A stretch of 64,000 nt of DNA from Bacillus sp. 123MFChir2 (GCF_000383235.1 NZ_KB910926.1:1-64000), one strand, 5' to 3'. Shown: positions 21,185 through 31,988, counted from the first letter of the stretch. A program made the numbers and translations. The notes: generated by a model from the letters alone, not told the origin.

Positions 21185-21382
21185 ATGGAGCAAAAACAAT
21201 ATAACTTGCATGACGTAGTGGAAATGAAGAAAGCTCATCCATGCGGCGAAAATCGTTGGAAGATTATCCGTATGGGAATGGACATCCGTATTAAGTGCGA
21301 GGGGTGTAACCATTCAGTATTAATTCCTCGAAAAGAATTTGATCGTAAGGTGAAAAAAGTACTTGTAAAACATGAGGAGTAG
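21185..21382 (+). CDS. yyzM: DUF951 family protein (YyzM-like)
   Basis: A 65-residue protein with the pattern DVVEMKKAHPCGENRWKIIR, then MDIRIKCEGC and a basic end. The family (DUF951) occurs across Firmicutes just upstream of ychF and has no known function. Two cysteines (HPCG and KCEGC) could bind metal, which is only a guess. It lies 20 bp after the mscS-like gene with AGGAG before the ATG. Confidence 0.85.
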   Translation: MEQKQYNLHDVVEMKKAHPCGENRWKIIRMGMDIRIKCEGCNHSVLIPRKEFDRKVKKVLVKHEE

Positions 21383-21419
21383 ATGAAATAGGAAACAGTA
21401 GCGTTGTTGCTGCTGTTTT

Positions 21420-21555
21420 TTTATTTAGCAATTAATGGGCAGTAAGGTTCTCACTTCAAAGTTGTAAGAAATCTGCAGAAGAGAGAAGGCAAGAAATGGT
21501 CTGTAAAAGATTATTCGTTTCATTTGATAAATTTGGATGAAGCTTGTCATTTTAT
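21420..21555 (+). repeat. bcr1-type repeat, degenerate
   Basis: It starts TTTATTTAGCAATTAATGGG, keeps GGGCAGTAAGGTTCTCACTTC, and ends GATGAAGCTTGTCATTTTAT, a worn form of the usual right end. 136 bp. It sits in the ychF leader, 49 bp before the start codon. Confidence 0.65.
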
Positions 21556-21603
21556 TCGTTACTATCTATAATGATGGAAGATTGAGTCATAGGAGTGGAT
21601 TAT

Positions 21604-22704
21604 ATGGGATTAACGGCTGGTATCGTTGGATTACCGAACGTAGGTAAGTCAACACTATTTAATGCAATTACACAAGCGGGAGCGGAATCTGCGAACTACC
21701 CATTCTGTACAATAGATCCAAACGTTGGGATCGTAGAAGTTCCAGATCATCGTTTAAATAAATTAACTGAGCTTGTAGAACCGAAGAAAACTGTGCCAAC
21801 TGTCTTTGAATTTACAGATATCGCAGGTATTGTAAAAGGTGCGAGTAAAGGTGAAGGATTAGGAAATAAATTCTTATCTCACATTCGTCAAGTAGATGCA
21901 ATTTGCCAAGTAGTTCGTTGTTTTGAAGATGAGAATATTACGCACGTAGCAGGAAAAGTAGATCCAATTGCAGATATTGAAACAATTAATTTAGAGCTTA
22001 TTTTAGCGGATTTAGAATCTGTTGATAAGCGTCTTGAACGCGTTACAAAACTAGCGAAACAAAAAGATAAAGATGCTGTATTTGAACATGAAATCTTAGT
22101 TCGCTTAAAAGAAGCATTTGAAGAAGGACAACCAGCTCGTACAGTTGAATTTACTGAAGAACAAATGAAAGTAGTAAAAGGTCTTCACTTATTAACAATA
22201 AAAGAAATGCTATATGTAGCAAACGTTTCTGAAGATGACGTAATGGATCCATCTGGAAACGAATATGTACAAATTGTAAAAGAATTTGCTGCAAAAGAAA
22301 ATTCTCAAGTAATTGTTGTTTGCGCAAAAATCGAATCAGAAATTGCTGAGTTAGATGAAGAAGAAAAGAGGGTCTTCCTGGAAGAACTAGGAATTGAAGA
22401 ATCTGGCCTAGATCAATTAATTCGCGCAGCTTATGATTTATTAGGGTTGGCTACTTATTTCACAGCGGGTGTGCAAGAAGTACGTGCTTGGACATTTAAA
22501 ACAGGAATGAAAGCACCTCAATGTGCTGGAATCATTCATACGGACTTTGAACGTGGATTTATTCGTGCAGAAACAGTGTCTTATGATGATTTAGTAGGAA
22601 ATGGCTCTATGACAGCTGCTAAAGAAGCTGGAAAAGTACGTTTAGAAGGAAAAGAGTACATTATGAAAGACGGAGATGTTGTGCACTTCCGTTTTAATGT
22701 ATAA
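21604..22704 (+). CDS. ychF: ribosome-binding ATPase YchF
   Basis: YchF is an Obg-family protein that prefers ATP to GTP and binds the 50S subunit. The 366-residue protein has the P-loop GLPNVGKSTLFNAI, the switch DIAGIVKGASKGEGLGNKFL, and the C-terminal TGS domain that ends in DGDVVHFRFNV. The ATG at 21604 follows AGGAGTGG; the GTG at 21595 lies too close to it. Length is exactly typical. Confidence 0.97.
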   Translation: MGLTAGIVGLPNVGKSTLFNAITQAGAESANYPFCTIDPNVGIVEVPDHRLNKLTELVEPKKTVPTVFEFTDIAGIVKGASKGEGLGNKFLSHIRQVDAICQVVRCFEDENITHVAGKVDPIADIETINLELILADLESVDKRLERVTKLAKQKDKDAVFEHEILVRLKEAFEEGQPARTVEFTEEQMKVVKGLHLLTIKEMLYVANVSEDDVMDPSGNEYVQIVKEFAAKENSQVIVVCAKIESEIAELDEEEKRVFLEELGIEESGLDQLIRAAYDLLGLATYFTAGVQEVRAWTFKTGMKAPQCAGIIHTDFERGFIRAETVSYDDLVGNGSMTAAKEAGKVRLEGKEYIMKDGDVVHFRFNV

Positions 22705-22736
22705 TTTTTATTTCCTAGGAAAAAAATAAAGTATTT

Positions 22737-22772
22737 AACTTGGCAAATTCATTGGATTTGCCAAGTTTTTTT
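22737..22772 (+). terminator. ychF intrinsic terminator
   Basis: Strong hairpin AACTTGGCAAAT / ATTTGCCAAGTT followed by a T-run. Confidence 0.9.
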
Positions 22773-22786
22773 ATGCTTTCGTGAGT

Positions 22787-22814
22787 TGCTTACTCCAACT
22801 TACTATGATATAAT
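22787..22814 (+). promoter_or_regulatory. rpsF-ssb-rpsR promoter (sigma-A)
   Basis: TTGCTT (22787-22792), 16-base spacer, TATAAT (22809-22814). It starts a leader of about 75 bases that carries the S6:S18 element. Confidence 0.7.
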
Positions 22815-22847
22815 CTAAACTCGTGAGTAATTACTATAAATTAATTG

Positions 22848-22884
22848 CTCCTTGCCCCGTGTGGGCCGTTTAGACCAAAAGGAG
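22848..22884 (+). promoter_or_regulatory. S6:S18 ribosomal protein leader element
   Basis: An outer stem CTCCTT (22848-22853) / AAGGAG (22879-22884) encloses an inner hairpin CCCC-GTGT-GGG. The conserved GGGCCGTTTAGACC contains the CCG that mimics the 16S site for the S6:S18 complex. The outer stem covers the rpsF ribosome binding site, so binding of S6:S18 should repress translation. The fold is my pairing by eye of the known element. Confidence 0.75.
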
Positions 22885-22895
22885 GTGAAAGTGTA

Positions 22896-23183
22896 ATGAA
22901 AAAGTACGAAATCATGTACATCATTCGTCCAAACATGGAAGAAGAAGCTCAAAAAGCTTTAGTTGAACGTTTTGCAGGCGTTTTAACTGACAATGGTGCA
23001 GAAATCATTAACACAAAAGATTGGGGTAAGCGTCGTTTAGCTTACGAAATCAACGACTTACGTGACGGTTTCTACATGATCTTAAACGTAAATTCTAACC
23101 CAGAAGCGGTTAAAGAATTCGATCGTTTAGCTAAGATCAGCGAAGATATCATTCGTCACATCGTTGTTAAAGACGAAGAATAA
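22896..23183 (+). CDS. rpsF: 30S ribosomal protein S6
   Basis: A 96-residue protein with the S6 signature: [28 protein letters not shown], and [10 protein letters not shown]. The ATG at 22896 follows AAAGGAGGTG; upstream in-frame codons lie inside the leader element. It is the first gene of rpsF-ssb-rpsR and is probably autoregulated by the leader just upstream. Confidence 0.97.
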   Translation: MKKYEIMYIIRPNMEEEAQKALVERFAGVLTDNGAEIINTKDWGKRRLAYEINDLRDGFYMILNVNSNPEAVKEFDRLAKISEDIIRHIVVKDEE

Positions 23184-23213
23184 TCATTAAGATATATAGG
23201 GAGAGTGGTTCGA

Positions 23214-23723
23214 TTGATGAATCGTGTTATACTCGTTGGTCGTTTAACTAAGGACCCTGACTTACGTTACACGCCCAATGGTGTTGCGGTAGCTACTTTC
23301 ACGTTAGCTGTGAATCGCGCATTTACGAATCAGCAAGGTGAGCGTGAAGCTGACTTTATTAACTGTGTAATATGGCGTAAACAAGCAGAGAACGTAGCAA
23401 ACTTCTTGAAAAAGGGTAGCTTAGCAGGCGTAGATGGACGTCTTCAAACTCGTAATTACGATGGACAAGATGGTAAGCGTGTATATGTAACAGAAGTTCT
23501 AGCGGAGAACGTACAATTTTTAGAACCGCGTAATAGCGGTGGTGAGCAACGCGGTTCATTCAATCAGCAGCCATCGGGAGCCGGATTCGGAAACCAAGGC
23601 TCTCAAAATCCGTTTGGTCAATCTAGTAACAATGGCAATAATGCTGGATTTACTAAAAATGACGATCCATTTGCAAATGTAGGTCAACCAATTGATATTT
23701 CAGACGATGACTTACCTTTCTAA
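23214..23723 (+). CDS. ssb: single-stranded DNA-binding protein SsbA
   Basis: SSB coats single-stranded DNA and recruits repair and replication proteins. The 169-residue protein has an OB fold ([35 protein letters not shown]), a flexible Gly/Gln/Asn-rich linker (about 110-150) and the acidic tip DISDDDLPF that binds partners. I choose TTG at 23214 because the Bacillus family normally has one residue between the start Met and NRV; ATG at 23217 is the alternative. It lies between rpsF and rpsR. Confidence 0.95.
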   Translation: MMNRVILVGRLTKDPDLRYTPNGVAVATFTLAVNRAFTNQQGEREADFINCVIWRKQAENVANFLKKGSLAGVDGRLQTRNYDGQDGKRVYVTEVLAENVQFLEPRNSGGEQRGSFNQQPSGAGFGNQGSQNPFGQSSNNGNNAGFTKNDDPFANVGQPIDISDDDLPF

Positions 23724-23731
23724 TGGCATAG

Positions 23732-24004
<273 letters not shown>

Positions 24005-24015
24005 TAACGTATGAA

Positions 24016-24050
24016 ATGCACAGTAGAGTATCACTCTACTGTGCATTTTG
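24016..24050 (+). terminator. rpsR intrinsic terminator
   Basis: Perfect 13-base stem ATGCACAGTAGAG / CTCTACTGTGCAT with a 5-base loop and TTTTG after it. Confidence 0.9.
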
Positions 24051-24072
24051 CTATTCTCTTCTTTTTGTTAAC

Positions 24073-24094
24073 CACGATAGAAGTTTCACTTTAT
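24073..24094 (+). repeat. bcr1-type right-end remnant
   Basis: CGATAGAAGTTTCACTTTAT matches the bcr1 right end only; the rest of the element is absent. It ends 18 bases before the yybS start, inside its leader. Confidence 0.5.
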
Positions 24095-24112
24095 AGAAAG
24101 AGGGTGTGAAGA

Positions 24113-25051
24113 ATGAAGCGTACACGGCTCATTACAGAAGGAGCAGTATTACTTGCTTTATATGCCATTTTGCTTCTTGTGTCTCTGTATATGCCTGTTT
24201 TAGGGGGTATATGTATATTTGCACTGCCGTTGCCATTTCTTATTTTTTCAGTTAGATACCAGTTAAGTAGTGCTTGTATGTTATTAGGAGCGGCAATTTT
24301 TGTAACACTTATTGTGAGTTCGCCTCTTAGTATTGCCAATACACTTATGTTCGGAATAACAGGAATTATATTAGGACACATGTATAAAAAGAAAAAAAGT
24401 GTTATTGAAATTTTATTGGTCGGAACGCTTGTATATCTTGTGAGTTTTGTATTGCTGTATATTGTTAGTGTACAGTTTTTTAATATAGATATTGTGAAGC
24501 AGATGCAAGATATGTTCAAACAATCAATGGAACAAAGCGAGAAGTTTATAAAAATGGCGGGTGCATCTGTAAATGAAGGGCAGCTAGCTGAATTGAAAAA
24601 AGCGGTTAATACAATTGGGATGCTTTTACCAACCGTACTTGCTATGGCTTCACTATTCTCTTCTTGGATTACTATTTTAATTGCTAATCGTGTTTTAAAA
24701 CGATTAAAGTATACGACGATATCTTGGCCGAAATTCCGTGATATGCAAATTCCTAAGAGCATTGTTTGGCTGTATGTCATGACTGTTTTGTTCGCTTCTT
24801 TTGTAAAAATAGAAGCAGGGTCATATGTAGAAATGGTGTTCTTAAATTTATCAACAATTTTTACTTTTTTACTGTTGTTTCAAGGGTTTTCATTCCTTGC
24901 TTTTTTTACAAATGCAAAAGGATATACTAAAGCTGTTCCAATCTTAACCTTTGTTGCAGGGTTCTTTGTTCCAGTTTTGTTTCCTCTTATGACAATCTTA
25001 GGTATAATTGATTTAGGCTTTTCGTTACGATTGAAAGTACAGGTAAAATAA
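24113..25051 (+). CDS. yybS: integral membrane protein YybS (DUF2232)
   Basis: A 312-residue polytopic membrane protein with about eight hydrophobic segments. The start MKRTRLITEGAVLLALYAIL and a later ISWPKFRDMQIP after a membrane pair are typical of DUF2232/YybS. The N-terminal half resembles S-component-like membrane folds, but no substrate is known. It sits upstream of gdpP as in other Bacillus, and the two may be transcribed together despite a bcr1 copy between them. Confidence 0.85.
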   Translation: MKRTRLITEGAVLLALYAILLLVSLYMPVLGGICIFALPLPFLIFSVRYQLSSACMLLGAAIFVTLIVSSPLSIANTLMFGITGIILGHMYKKKKSVIEILLVGTLVYLVSFVLLYIVSVQFFNIDIVKQMQDMFKQSMEQSEKFIKMAGASVNEGQLAELKKAVNTIGMLLPTVLAMASLFSSWITILIANRVLKRLKYTTISWPKFRDMQIPKSIVWLYVMTVLFASFVKIEAGSYVEMVFLNLSTIFTFLLLFQGFSFLAFFTNAKGYTKAVPILTFVAGFFVPVLFPLMTILGIIDLGFSLRLKVQVK

Positions 25052-25110
25052 GTATTTGAAACAAAGTACTTTTTATAAGCCTTTTGTAACGGAACATAGA
25101 AATCAAAGCT

Positions 25111-25264
25111 TTTATCCTGCTATGAATAGGCAGTAGAACTCTCACTTCAAAAAATTGAGAAGTCAAAGAAGATCTGTAGAGGATAACTGCTAGCATATGC
25201 CCGATTAGTTCAACTAACTATCAGTGGAGATACAAAAAACTCTCTGATGGAAGTTTCACTTTAT
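25111..25264 (+). repeat. bcr1-type repeat, full length (reference copy)
   Basis: 154 bp bounded by TTTAT at both ends (25111-25115, 25260-25264). It contains GGCAGTAGAACTCTCACTTC, then CCCGATTAGTTCAACTAAC, and a hairpin formed by ACTATCAGTGGAGA and TCTCTGATGG, before AAGTTTCACTTTAT. These match what I recall of bcr1, a non-coding element found in hundreds of copies in the B. cereus group. It ends 13 bases before the gdpP start, next to its AGGAG. Confidence 0.85.
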
Positions 25265-25277
25265 AGGAGTTGTATAT

Positions 25278-27251
25278 ATGCCTGAATTTTATAAGAAACA
25301 GCGGTTTCTATATCCTGTTTATGTATTGGCGTTTTTAGCATTTTTGCTCATTACTATTCTTGTTTATTTTCATTGGATGACGGGGATGATTTCCTTTGTT
25401 GTTTTTTGTATTGTTTTATTTTTTGTTATTAAATTTGAACTTGCATTTCAAAGAAGTGTTGAAAAGTATACGAATGATACGATTACAAGGGTAAAAAAGG
25501 TAAGTAATGAGGCTTTTAATCAAATGCCGATTGGAATTTTACTATATAATAAGGATTATGGGATCGACTGGGCAAATCCATATCTATCTTCTTGTTTAGG
25601 ACAACATTCTTTAGCTGGATGGCACTTGTATGATTTATCAGAAACGCTACTTTTATTTACAAAAGGGGAAACAGCTAATGATATCGTATCTTTAAACAAT
25701 CGGAAATTTCGTGTGTTTGCGAGGAAAGAAGAGAAATTAATCTATTTCTTTGATGTGACAGAACAAACAGAAATAGAGAAAATGTATGAAGATCAAAGAA
25801 CAGTACTCGCTGTTATCTATTTAGACAATTACGATGAAGTAACACAAGGATTAGATGATCAATTGCGTACAAATATTACAAGCCACGTTACATCTTTACT
25901 AAATGAATGGGCTGTGAAGCATGGAGCTTATTTGAAGCGCGCTTCATCTGAACGATTTTTTGTTGTGTTAAATGAAAGTGTTTTAACGCAGATGGAGAAA
26001 GGGAAATTTGATATTTTAGATCAAGTGCGTGAAGAAACGTCTAAACGAAATATTCCTCTTACTCTTAGTATTGGTGTTGGTTCTGGTGATTTATCACTAG
26101 TAGAACTTGGGGCTATGGCGCAATCTGGTCTCGACTTAGCGCTTGGCCGTGGTGGAGATCAAGTGGCTATTAAACAAGCAACAGGCAAAGTAAAGTTTTA
26201 TGGCGGGAAAACGAATCCTGTAGAAAAACGTACTCGTGTACGTGCACGTGTGATTTCTCACGCTTTAAAAGATCTTGTGTTGGAAAGTAGCAATATCATT
26301 ATTATGGGACACCGGGCACCGGATATGGATGCAATCGGAGCTGCAATCGGGATTTTAAAAGTAGCACAGCTAAATGAGCGCGAAGGATATATTGTATTAG
26401 ATGAAAATGATTCTGATAAAGGGATTAAGCGTTTAATGGACGAAGTTAAGCAGCACGAGGAATTGTGGTCGCGCTTTATTACACCGCAGCAGGCACTTGA
26501 ATTTGCGAATGATGATTCGCTTCTTGTTGTAGTAGATACGCATAAACCATCTATGGTTATGGAAAGAAAGTTGCTTGATAAGATTGAAAATGTTGTTGTA
26601 ATTGATCATCATCGACGCGGTGAGGACTTCATTGAAGATCCGTTGCTTGTTTATATGGAGCCATATGCATCATCTACAGCAGAACTTGTAACAGAGCTGT
26701 TGGAATATCAGCCTAAGCGTTTGAAAATGAATATGCTAGAGGCAACAGCTTTACTGGCAGGTATTATTGTGGATACCAAGAGTTTTACATTCCGCACTGG
26801 AGCGCGTACATTTGATGCGGCTTCCTATCTTCGTTCTCATGGCGCAGATACGATATTGGTACAAAAGTTATTAAAAGAAGATATGGCCCATTATTTACAA
26901 ATTGCAAAAACAATTCGAAATGCGTACATTTATAAAAATGGGATTGCGATTGCAAAGGTAGATGGTGATGGGTTTTATGATCAAGTATTAATTGCCCAAT
27001 CAGCTGATACATTGCTCACAATGACAGGAGTAATTGCCTCTTTCGTAATTGCACAGCGCAGTGAAAGTGTGATTGGAATTAGTGGGCGCTCTTTAGGAGA
27101 AGTAAATGTACAACTTATTATGGAAAATTTAGGCGGAGGCGGTCATTTAACAAATGCTGCAACGCAAATACAAGACATATCAATTGATGAAGCAGAAGCA
27201 AACTTACAATCTGTTATAAATGAGTATTTAGAGGGAGGAACACAAACATGA
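25278..27251 (+). CDS. gdpP: cyclic-di-AMP phosphodiesterase GdpP
   Basis: GdpP hydrolyses c-di-AMP and thereby controls potassium, wall and beta-lactam responses. The 657-residue protein has two N-terminal membrane helices (about 10-60), a heme-binding-type PAS domain (about 75-150), a degenerate GGDEF domain (YLDNYDEV at about 175; no GGDEF motif), and a DHH domain with [16 protein letters not shown] and [13 protein letters not shown]1 domain ends with [10 protein letters not shown]. Order and length are those of the YybT/GdpP family. It overlaps rplI by 4 bases. Confidence 0.95.
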   Translation: MPEFYKKQRFLYPVYVLAFLAFLLITILVYFHWMTGMISFVVFCIVLFFVIKFELAFQRSVEKYTNDTITRVKKVSNEAFNQMPIGILLYNKDYGIDWANPYLSSCLGQHSLAGWHLYDLSETLLLFTKGETANDIVSLNNRKFRVFARKEEKLIYFFDVTEQTEIEKMYEDQRTVLAVIYLDNYDEVTQGLDDQLRTNITSHVTSLLNEWAVKHGAYLKRASSERFFVVLNESVLTQMEKGKFDILDQVREETSKRNIPLTLSIGVGSGDLSLVELGAMAQSGLDLALGRGGDQVAIKQATGKVKFYGGKTNPVEKRTRVRARVISHALKDLVLESSNIIIMGHRAPDMDAIGAAIGILKVAQLNEREGYIVLDENDSDKGIKRLMDEVKQHEELWSRFITPQQALEFANDDSLLVVVDTHKPSMVMERKLLDKIENVVVIDHHRRGEDFIEDPLLVYMEPYASSTAELVTELLEYQPKRLKMNMLEATALLAGIIVDTKSFTFRTGARTFDAASYLRSHGADTILVQKLLKEDMAHYLQIAKTIRNAYIYKNGIAIAKVDGDGFYDQVLIAQSADTLLTMTGVIASFVIAQRSESVIGISGRSLGEVNVQLIMENLGGGGHLTNAATQIQDISIDEAEANLQSVINEYLEGGTQT

Positions 27252-27694
27252 AAGTAATCTTTTTAAAAGACGTAAAAGGTAAAGGGAAAAAGGGGGAAAT
27301 AAAAAACGTACCAGATGGTTATGCAAATAACTTTTTATTAAAACAAGGACTTGCAACTGAAGCGACAAATGCAAATGTGAAAACATTAGATGCGAAAAAG
27401 CGTAAAGAAGAAAAAGATGCAGAATTAGAGCTTGAAAAGTGCAAGGAATTAAAAGAAACTCTAGAAAAGTTAACAGTAGAATTAAAAGCAAAATCGGGTG
27501 AAGGTGGCCGTTTATTCGGTTCTATTACAAGTAAACAAATTGTAGATGGCTTACAAAAAACTCATAATATTAAACTTGATAAACGTAAATTTGAAATGGA
27601 CGATGCAATTCGTGCATTAGGATATACGAACGTTACTGTAAAATTACATCCACAGGTAACAGCAACAGTAAAAGTACATGTTACTGAGCAATAA
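27248..27694 (+). CDS. rplI: 50S ribosomal protein L9
   Basis: A 148-residue protein: the N-terminal RNA-binding domain [20 protein letters not shown] and [13 protein letters not shown], a long charged connecting helix (about 40-75), and the C-terminal domain. It is coupled to gdpP by an ATGA overlap and followed by the replicative helicase gene, the conserved gdpP-rplI-dnaC order. Confidence 0.97.
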   Translation: MKVIFLKDVKGKGKKGEIKNVPDGYANNFLLKQGLATEATNANVKTLDAKKRKEEKDAELELEKCKELKETLEKLTVELKAKSGEGGRLFGSITSKQIVDGLQKTHNIKLDKRKFEMDDAIRALGYTNVTVKLHPQVTATVKVHVTEQ

Positions 27695-27721
27695 ACAAAC
27701 GATTGAAGAGGAGGTTTGCGT

Positions 27722-29083
27722 ATGAGTGACGTATTTGCTGATCGTACCCCTCCGCATAATATTGAGGCTGAACAAGCCGTATTAGGAGCTATTTTTCTCG
27801 ATCAAGAAGCATTAACATCAGCTTCGGAAATGCTAATGCCAGAAGACTTCTATCGAACGGCACATCAAAAAATTTATCAAATGATGCTCGATCTTTCTGA
27901 TAAAGGAGAGCCTATTGATTTAGTTACCGCAACAGCAGCACTTGCTAATCAAAATTTGTTAGAAGAAATTGGCGGTGTTTCTTACTTAGCTGAACTAGCG
28001 GAAGCTGTACCGACGGCTGCCAATGTAGAATATTATGCACGTATTATCGCAGAAAAATCGATTTTGCGCCGGCTTATTCGGACAGCAACGCATATTGTGT
28101 CGGATGGTTATGAACGAGAAGATGATGTCGAGAGTCTATTAAATGAAGCCGAGAAAAAAATATTAGAAGTATCTCAGCGTACGAATACAAAAGGTTTTCA
28201 AAATATTAAAGATGTTCTTGTGGCAGCTTACGATAAAATTGAGTTACTGCATAATCAAAAAGGTGAAATTACAGGAATCCCAACCGGTTTTACCGAGTTA
28301 GATCGTATGACAGCGGGTTTCCAGCGCAATGATTTAATTATTGTAGCGGCGCGTCCATCTGTAGGGAAAACAGCATTTTCTTTAAATATTGCTCAAAACG
28401 TTGCGACAAAAACGGACGAAAACGTTGCAATTTTTAGTTTAGAGATGGGGTCCGACCAGCTTGTTATGCGTATGCTTTGTGCAGAAGGGAATATTGATGC
28501 ACAACGTCTTCGTACAGGAACTTTAACTTCAGACGACTGGGCGAAATTAACGATGGCAATGGGAAGTCTCTCAAATGCAGGTATTTTTATTGATGATACG
28601 CCAGGTATTCGCGTTAGTGAAATTCGAGCGAAGTGCAGGCGTTTAAAACAAGAACATGGTCTTGGAATGATTCTGATTGATTATTTGCAGCTTATTCAAG
28701 GTAGCGGGAAATCTGGTGAAAACCGTCAGCAAGAAGTATCGGAGATTTCTCGTACATTAAAAGGGCTTGCGCGTGAACTAGAGGTTCCGGTTATTGCTTT
28801 ATCTCAGCTTTCTCGTGGTGTAGAATCCCGTCAAGATAAGCGTCCGATGATGTCGGACATTCGTGAATCAGGAAGTATTGAGCAAGATGCTGATATAGTA
28901 GCATTCTTATATCGTGAAGATTACTATGACCGAGAAACAGAAAATAAAAATACAATTGAAATTATTATTGCTAAGCAGCGTAATGGTCCAGTAGGTTCAG
29001 TTGAACTGGCGTTTGTGAAGGAATTTAACAAATTCGTAAACTTAGAACGGCGCCTTGATGATGGGCACGCACCGCCAGCATAG
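27722..29083 (+). CDS. dnaC: replicative DNA helicase (DnaB family; dnaC in B. subtilis)
   Basis: The hexameric helicase that unwinds DNA ahead of the replisome; in Bacillus it is loaded by DnaB, DnaD and DnaI. The 453-residue protein has the N-terminal collar domain (PPHNIEAEQAVLGAIFLD), a linker, and the RecA-like domain with Walker A ARPSVGKTAF, Walker B MILIDYLQLI and SQLSRGVESRQDKRP. The ATG at 27722 follows GAGGAGG. The name follows B. subtilis use; most other bacteria call it dnaB. Confidence 0.96.
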   Translation: MSDVFADRTPPHNIEAEQAVLGAIFLDQEALTSASEMLMPEDFYRTAHQKIYQMMLDLSDKGEPIDLVTATAALANQNLLEEIGGVSYLAELAEAVPTAANVEYYARIIAEKSILRRLIRTATHIVSDGYEREDDVESLLNEAEKKILEVSQRTNTKGFQNIKDVLVAAYDKIELLHNQKGEITGIPTGFTELDRMTAGFQRNDLIIVAARPSVGKTAFSLNIAQNVATKTDENVAIFSLEMGSDQLVMRMLCAEGNIDAQRLRTGTLTSDDWAKLTMAMGSLSNAGIFIDDTPGIRVSEIRAKCRRLKQEHGLGMILIDYLQLIQGSGKSGENRQQEVSEISRTLKGLARELEVPVIALSQLSRGVESRQDKRPMMSDIRESGSIEQDADIVAFLYREDYYDRETENKNTIEIIIAKQRNGPVGSVELAFVKEFNKFVNLERRLDDGHAPPA

Positions 29084-29094
29084 TGAGAGTATAA

Positions 29095-29138
29095 AAAAGA
29101 GGCATATTTCTTATAATAAAATGTGCTTCTTTTTTGTT
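29095..29138 (+). terminator. helicase gene terminator
   Basis: Imperfect hairpin AAGAGGCATATTTC / AAATGTGCTTCTT followed by TTTT, right after the stop codon. Confidence 0.65.
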
Positions 29139-29173
29139 TGTAAAAAATAATGCTTTACATAAGTAAGAAGAAT

Positions 29174-29219
29174 TCTTACGAACGAAAAAGATAAAAGATA
29201 AAAAAATGTTCGTTTTTAA
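29174..29219. promoter_or_regulatory. PurR box pair upstream of purA
   Basis: A CGAA core (29179-29182) and an inverted TTCG core (29209-29212) with AT-rich flanks. The reverse box AAAAACGAACATT matches the PurBox consensus AWWWCCGAACWWT at 12 of 13 positions; the forward box is weaker. The pair ends where the -35 begins, the position expected for PurR repression. Confidence 0.65.
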
Positions 29220-29220
29220 A

Positions 29221-29248
29221 TTGACTTCTCTTTGCATTTTGGTACAAT
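29221..29248 (+). promoter_or_regulatory. purA promoter (sigma-A)
   Basis: TTGACT (29221-29226), 16-base spacer, TACAAT (29243-29248), followed by a leader of about 40 bases. Confidence 0.75.
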
Positions 29249-29292
29249 TATATTGTTTGAAAAGTTCGTTTGAAAATTTCGGAGGTGCTTGA

Positions 29293-30585
<1,293 letters not shown>

Positions 30586-30616
30586 TCTTGTTTTTTTCTT
30601 AAAAATACGGTATATT

Positions 30617-30650
30617 AAAAAAGAATCCAAGTTATATGGGTTCTTTTTTT
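30617..30650 (+). terminator. purA intrinsic terminator
   Basis: AAAAAAGAATCC / GGGTTCTTTTTT hairpin with a T-run, just after the purA stop. Confidence 0.8.
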
Positions 30651-30679
30651 ATGTTTTTATAAAAAAACATAAAAAAGTA

Positions 30680-30709
30680 TTGCAAAAAGAAAACATTTCA
30701 TGATATTAT
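30680..30709 (+). promoter_or_regulatory. tRNA cluster promoter
   Basis: TTGCAA (30680-30685) and TATTAT (30704-30709) with an 18-base spacer, 38 bases before tRNA-Lys. Confidence 0.65.
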
Positions 30710-30747
30710 AAATCCTGTCGTCACGAAAACATGACATTGGTGAACAT

Positions 30748-30823
30748 GAGCCATTAGCTCAGTTGGTAGAGCATCTGACTTTTAATCAGAGGGTCGAAGG
30801 TTCGAGTCCTTCATGGCTCACCA
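30748..30823 (+). tRNA. tRNA-Lys (TTT)
   Basis: Cloverleaf with acceptor GAGCCAT/ATGGCTC, D-arm TAGCTCAGTTGGTAGAGCA, anticodon arm CTGACTTTTAATCAG with anticodon TTT, and T-loop GTTCGAGTC. CCA is encoded (30821-30823). Confidence 0.97.
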
Positions 30824-30835
30824 TTTTATTTTCGT

Positions 30836-30907
30836 GGCCCGTTGGTCAAGTGGTTAAGACACCGCCCTTTCACGGCGGTAACACGGGTTCGAATCCCGTA
30901 CGGGTCA
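30836..30907 (+). tRNA. tRNA-Glu (TTC)
   Basis: 72 nt with acceptor GGCCCGT/ACGGGTC, anticodon stem CCGCC/GGCGG with anticodon TTC, and T-loop GTTCGAATC. The 3' CCA is not encoded (A then CTT), so it must be added by nucleotidyltransferase. Confidence 0.96.
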
Positions 30908-30924
30908 CTTCTTTATATTTTTTT

Positions 30925-31000
30925 GGTCCCGTGGTGTAGTGGTTAACATGCCTGCCTGTCACGCAGGAGATCGCCGGTTCGACCCCGGTCGGGACCGCCA
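30925..31000 (+). tRNA. tRNA-Asp (GTC)
   Basis: Acceptor GGTCCCG/CGGGACC, anticodon arm CCTGCCTGTCACGCAGG with anticodon GTC, T-loop GTTCGACCC, and encoded CCA (30998-31000). Confidence 0.97.
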
Positions 31001-31043
31001 CTTTTGTTTAATACCACAATTAGTGGTTTTATATATATGTTTT

Positions 31044-31116
<73 letters not shown>

Positions 31117-31121
31117 CTTCC

Positions 31122-31157
31122 AAGGATATTAAGTGGGCCCGCTTAATATCCTTTTTA
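31122..31157 (+). terminator. tRNA cluster terminator
   Basis: AAGGATATTAAG / CTTAATATCCTT stem followed by a T-run. Confidence 0.9.
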
Positions 31158-31209
31158 TATTGTACAATTTTACAAATGAGATTAGTTCTTTTAAAATAGA
31201 ATGAAGGGA

Positions 31210-31239
31210 AGCCTCTAGCAGTTGAAGCTAGAGGTTTTT
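31210..31239 (+). terminator. terminator-like hairpin in front of walR
   Basis: CCTCTAGC / GCTAGAGG with a 7-base loop and TTTTT. It is a second stop after the tRNAs, or an attenuator in the walR leader if the wal promoter lies upstream of it. Confidence 0.75.
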
Positions 31240-31277
31240 CTGTAAGGAAGGCACTAAACGTTCAGGAGGAAACTAAA

Positions 31278-31985
31278 ATGATGGGAAAGAAAATTTTAGT
31301 CGTTGATGATGAAAAACCAATTGCAGATATTTTAAAGTTTAATTTAGAAAAAGAAGGTTTTGAAATTGTAATGGCTCATGATGGTGATGAAGCCATTGAA
31401 AAGGCAAATGAAGAACAACCAGATATGGTTTTATTAGATATTATGTTACCAGGAAAAGATGGTTTAGAAGTTTGTCGTGAAATACGAAAAAACCATGAAA
31501 TGCCAATTATTATGCTAACAGCAAAGGACTCTGAAATTGATAAAGTTCTTGGATTAGAACTAGGGGCAGATGACTATGTAACAAAGCCGTTTAGTACACG
31601 TGAGTTATTAGCACGCGTAAAGGCCAATCTACGTCGTCATCAACAAGGAGGCGCAGCTGAAAAAGAAGAAAATGCAGAGATGGTTATTGGTCCGATTGTG
31701 ATTAACCCTAATGCATATAGTGTAACAAAGCGTGAAGAAAATATTGAGTTAACACATCGCGAATTTGAATTACTTCATTATTTAGCGAAGCATTTAGGAC
31801 AAGTTATGACGCGTGAACATTTATTACAAACCGTTTGGGGTTATGATTATTTTGGTGATGTGCGGACAGTAGATGTAACAGTGCGTCGTTTACGTGAAAA
31901 AATTGAAGATAATCCAAGTCATCCAACTTTAATTGTAACAAGACGTGGTGTGGGATATTACTTACGCGATCCAGAGCAGGAGTAA
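31278..31985 (+). CDS. walR: response regulator WalR (YycF)
   Basis: WalR is the essential OmpR-family regulator of autolysins and wall metabolism. The 235-residue protein has a receiver domain ([11 protein letters not shown]; phospho-acceptor Asp in [12 protein letters not shown], about residue 54; conserved Lys in [10 protein letters not shown]) and a C-terminal winged helix ([15 protein letters not shown] ... VRRLREKI). The ATG at 31278 follows AGGAGGA; a second ATG follows at once. It is the first gene of walRKHIJ-htrA. Confidence 0.97.
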   Translation: MMGKKILVVDDEKPIADILKFNLEKEGFEIVMAHDGDEAIEKANEEQPDMVLLDIMLPGKDGLEVCREIRKNHEMPIIMLTAKDSEIDKVLGLELGADDYVTKPFSTRELLARVKANLRRHQQGGAAEKEENAEMVIGPIVINPNAYSVTKREENIELTHREFELLHYLAKHLGQVMTREHLLQTVWGYDYFGDVRTVDVTVRRLREKIEDNPSHPTLIVTRRGVGYYLRDPEQE

Positions 31986-31988
31986 TAT

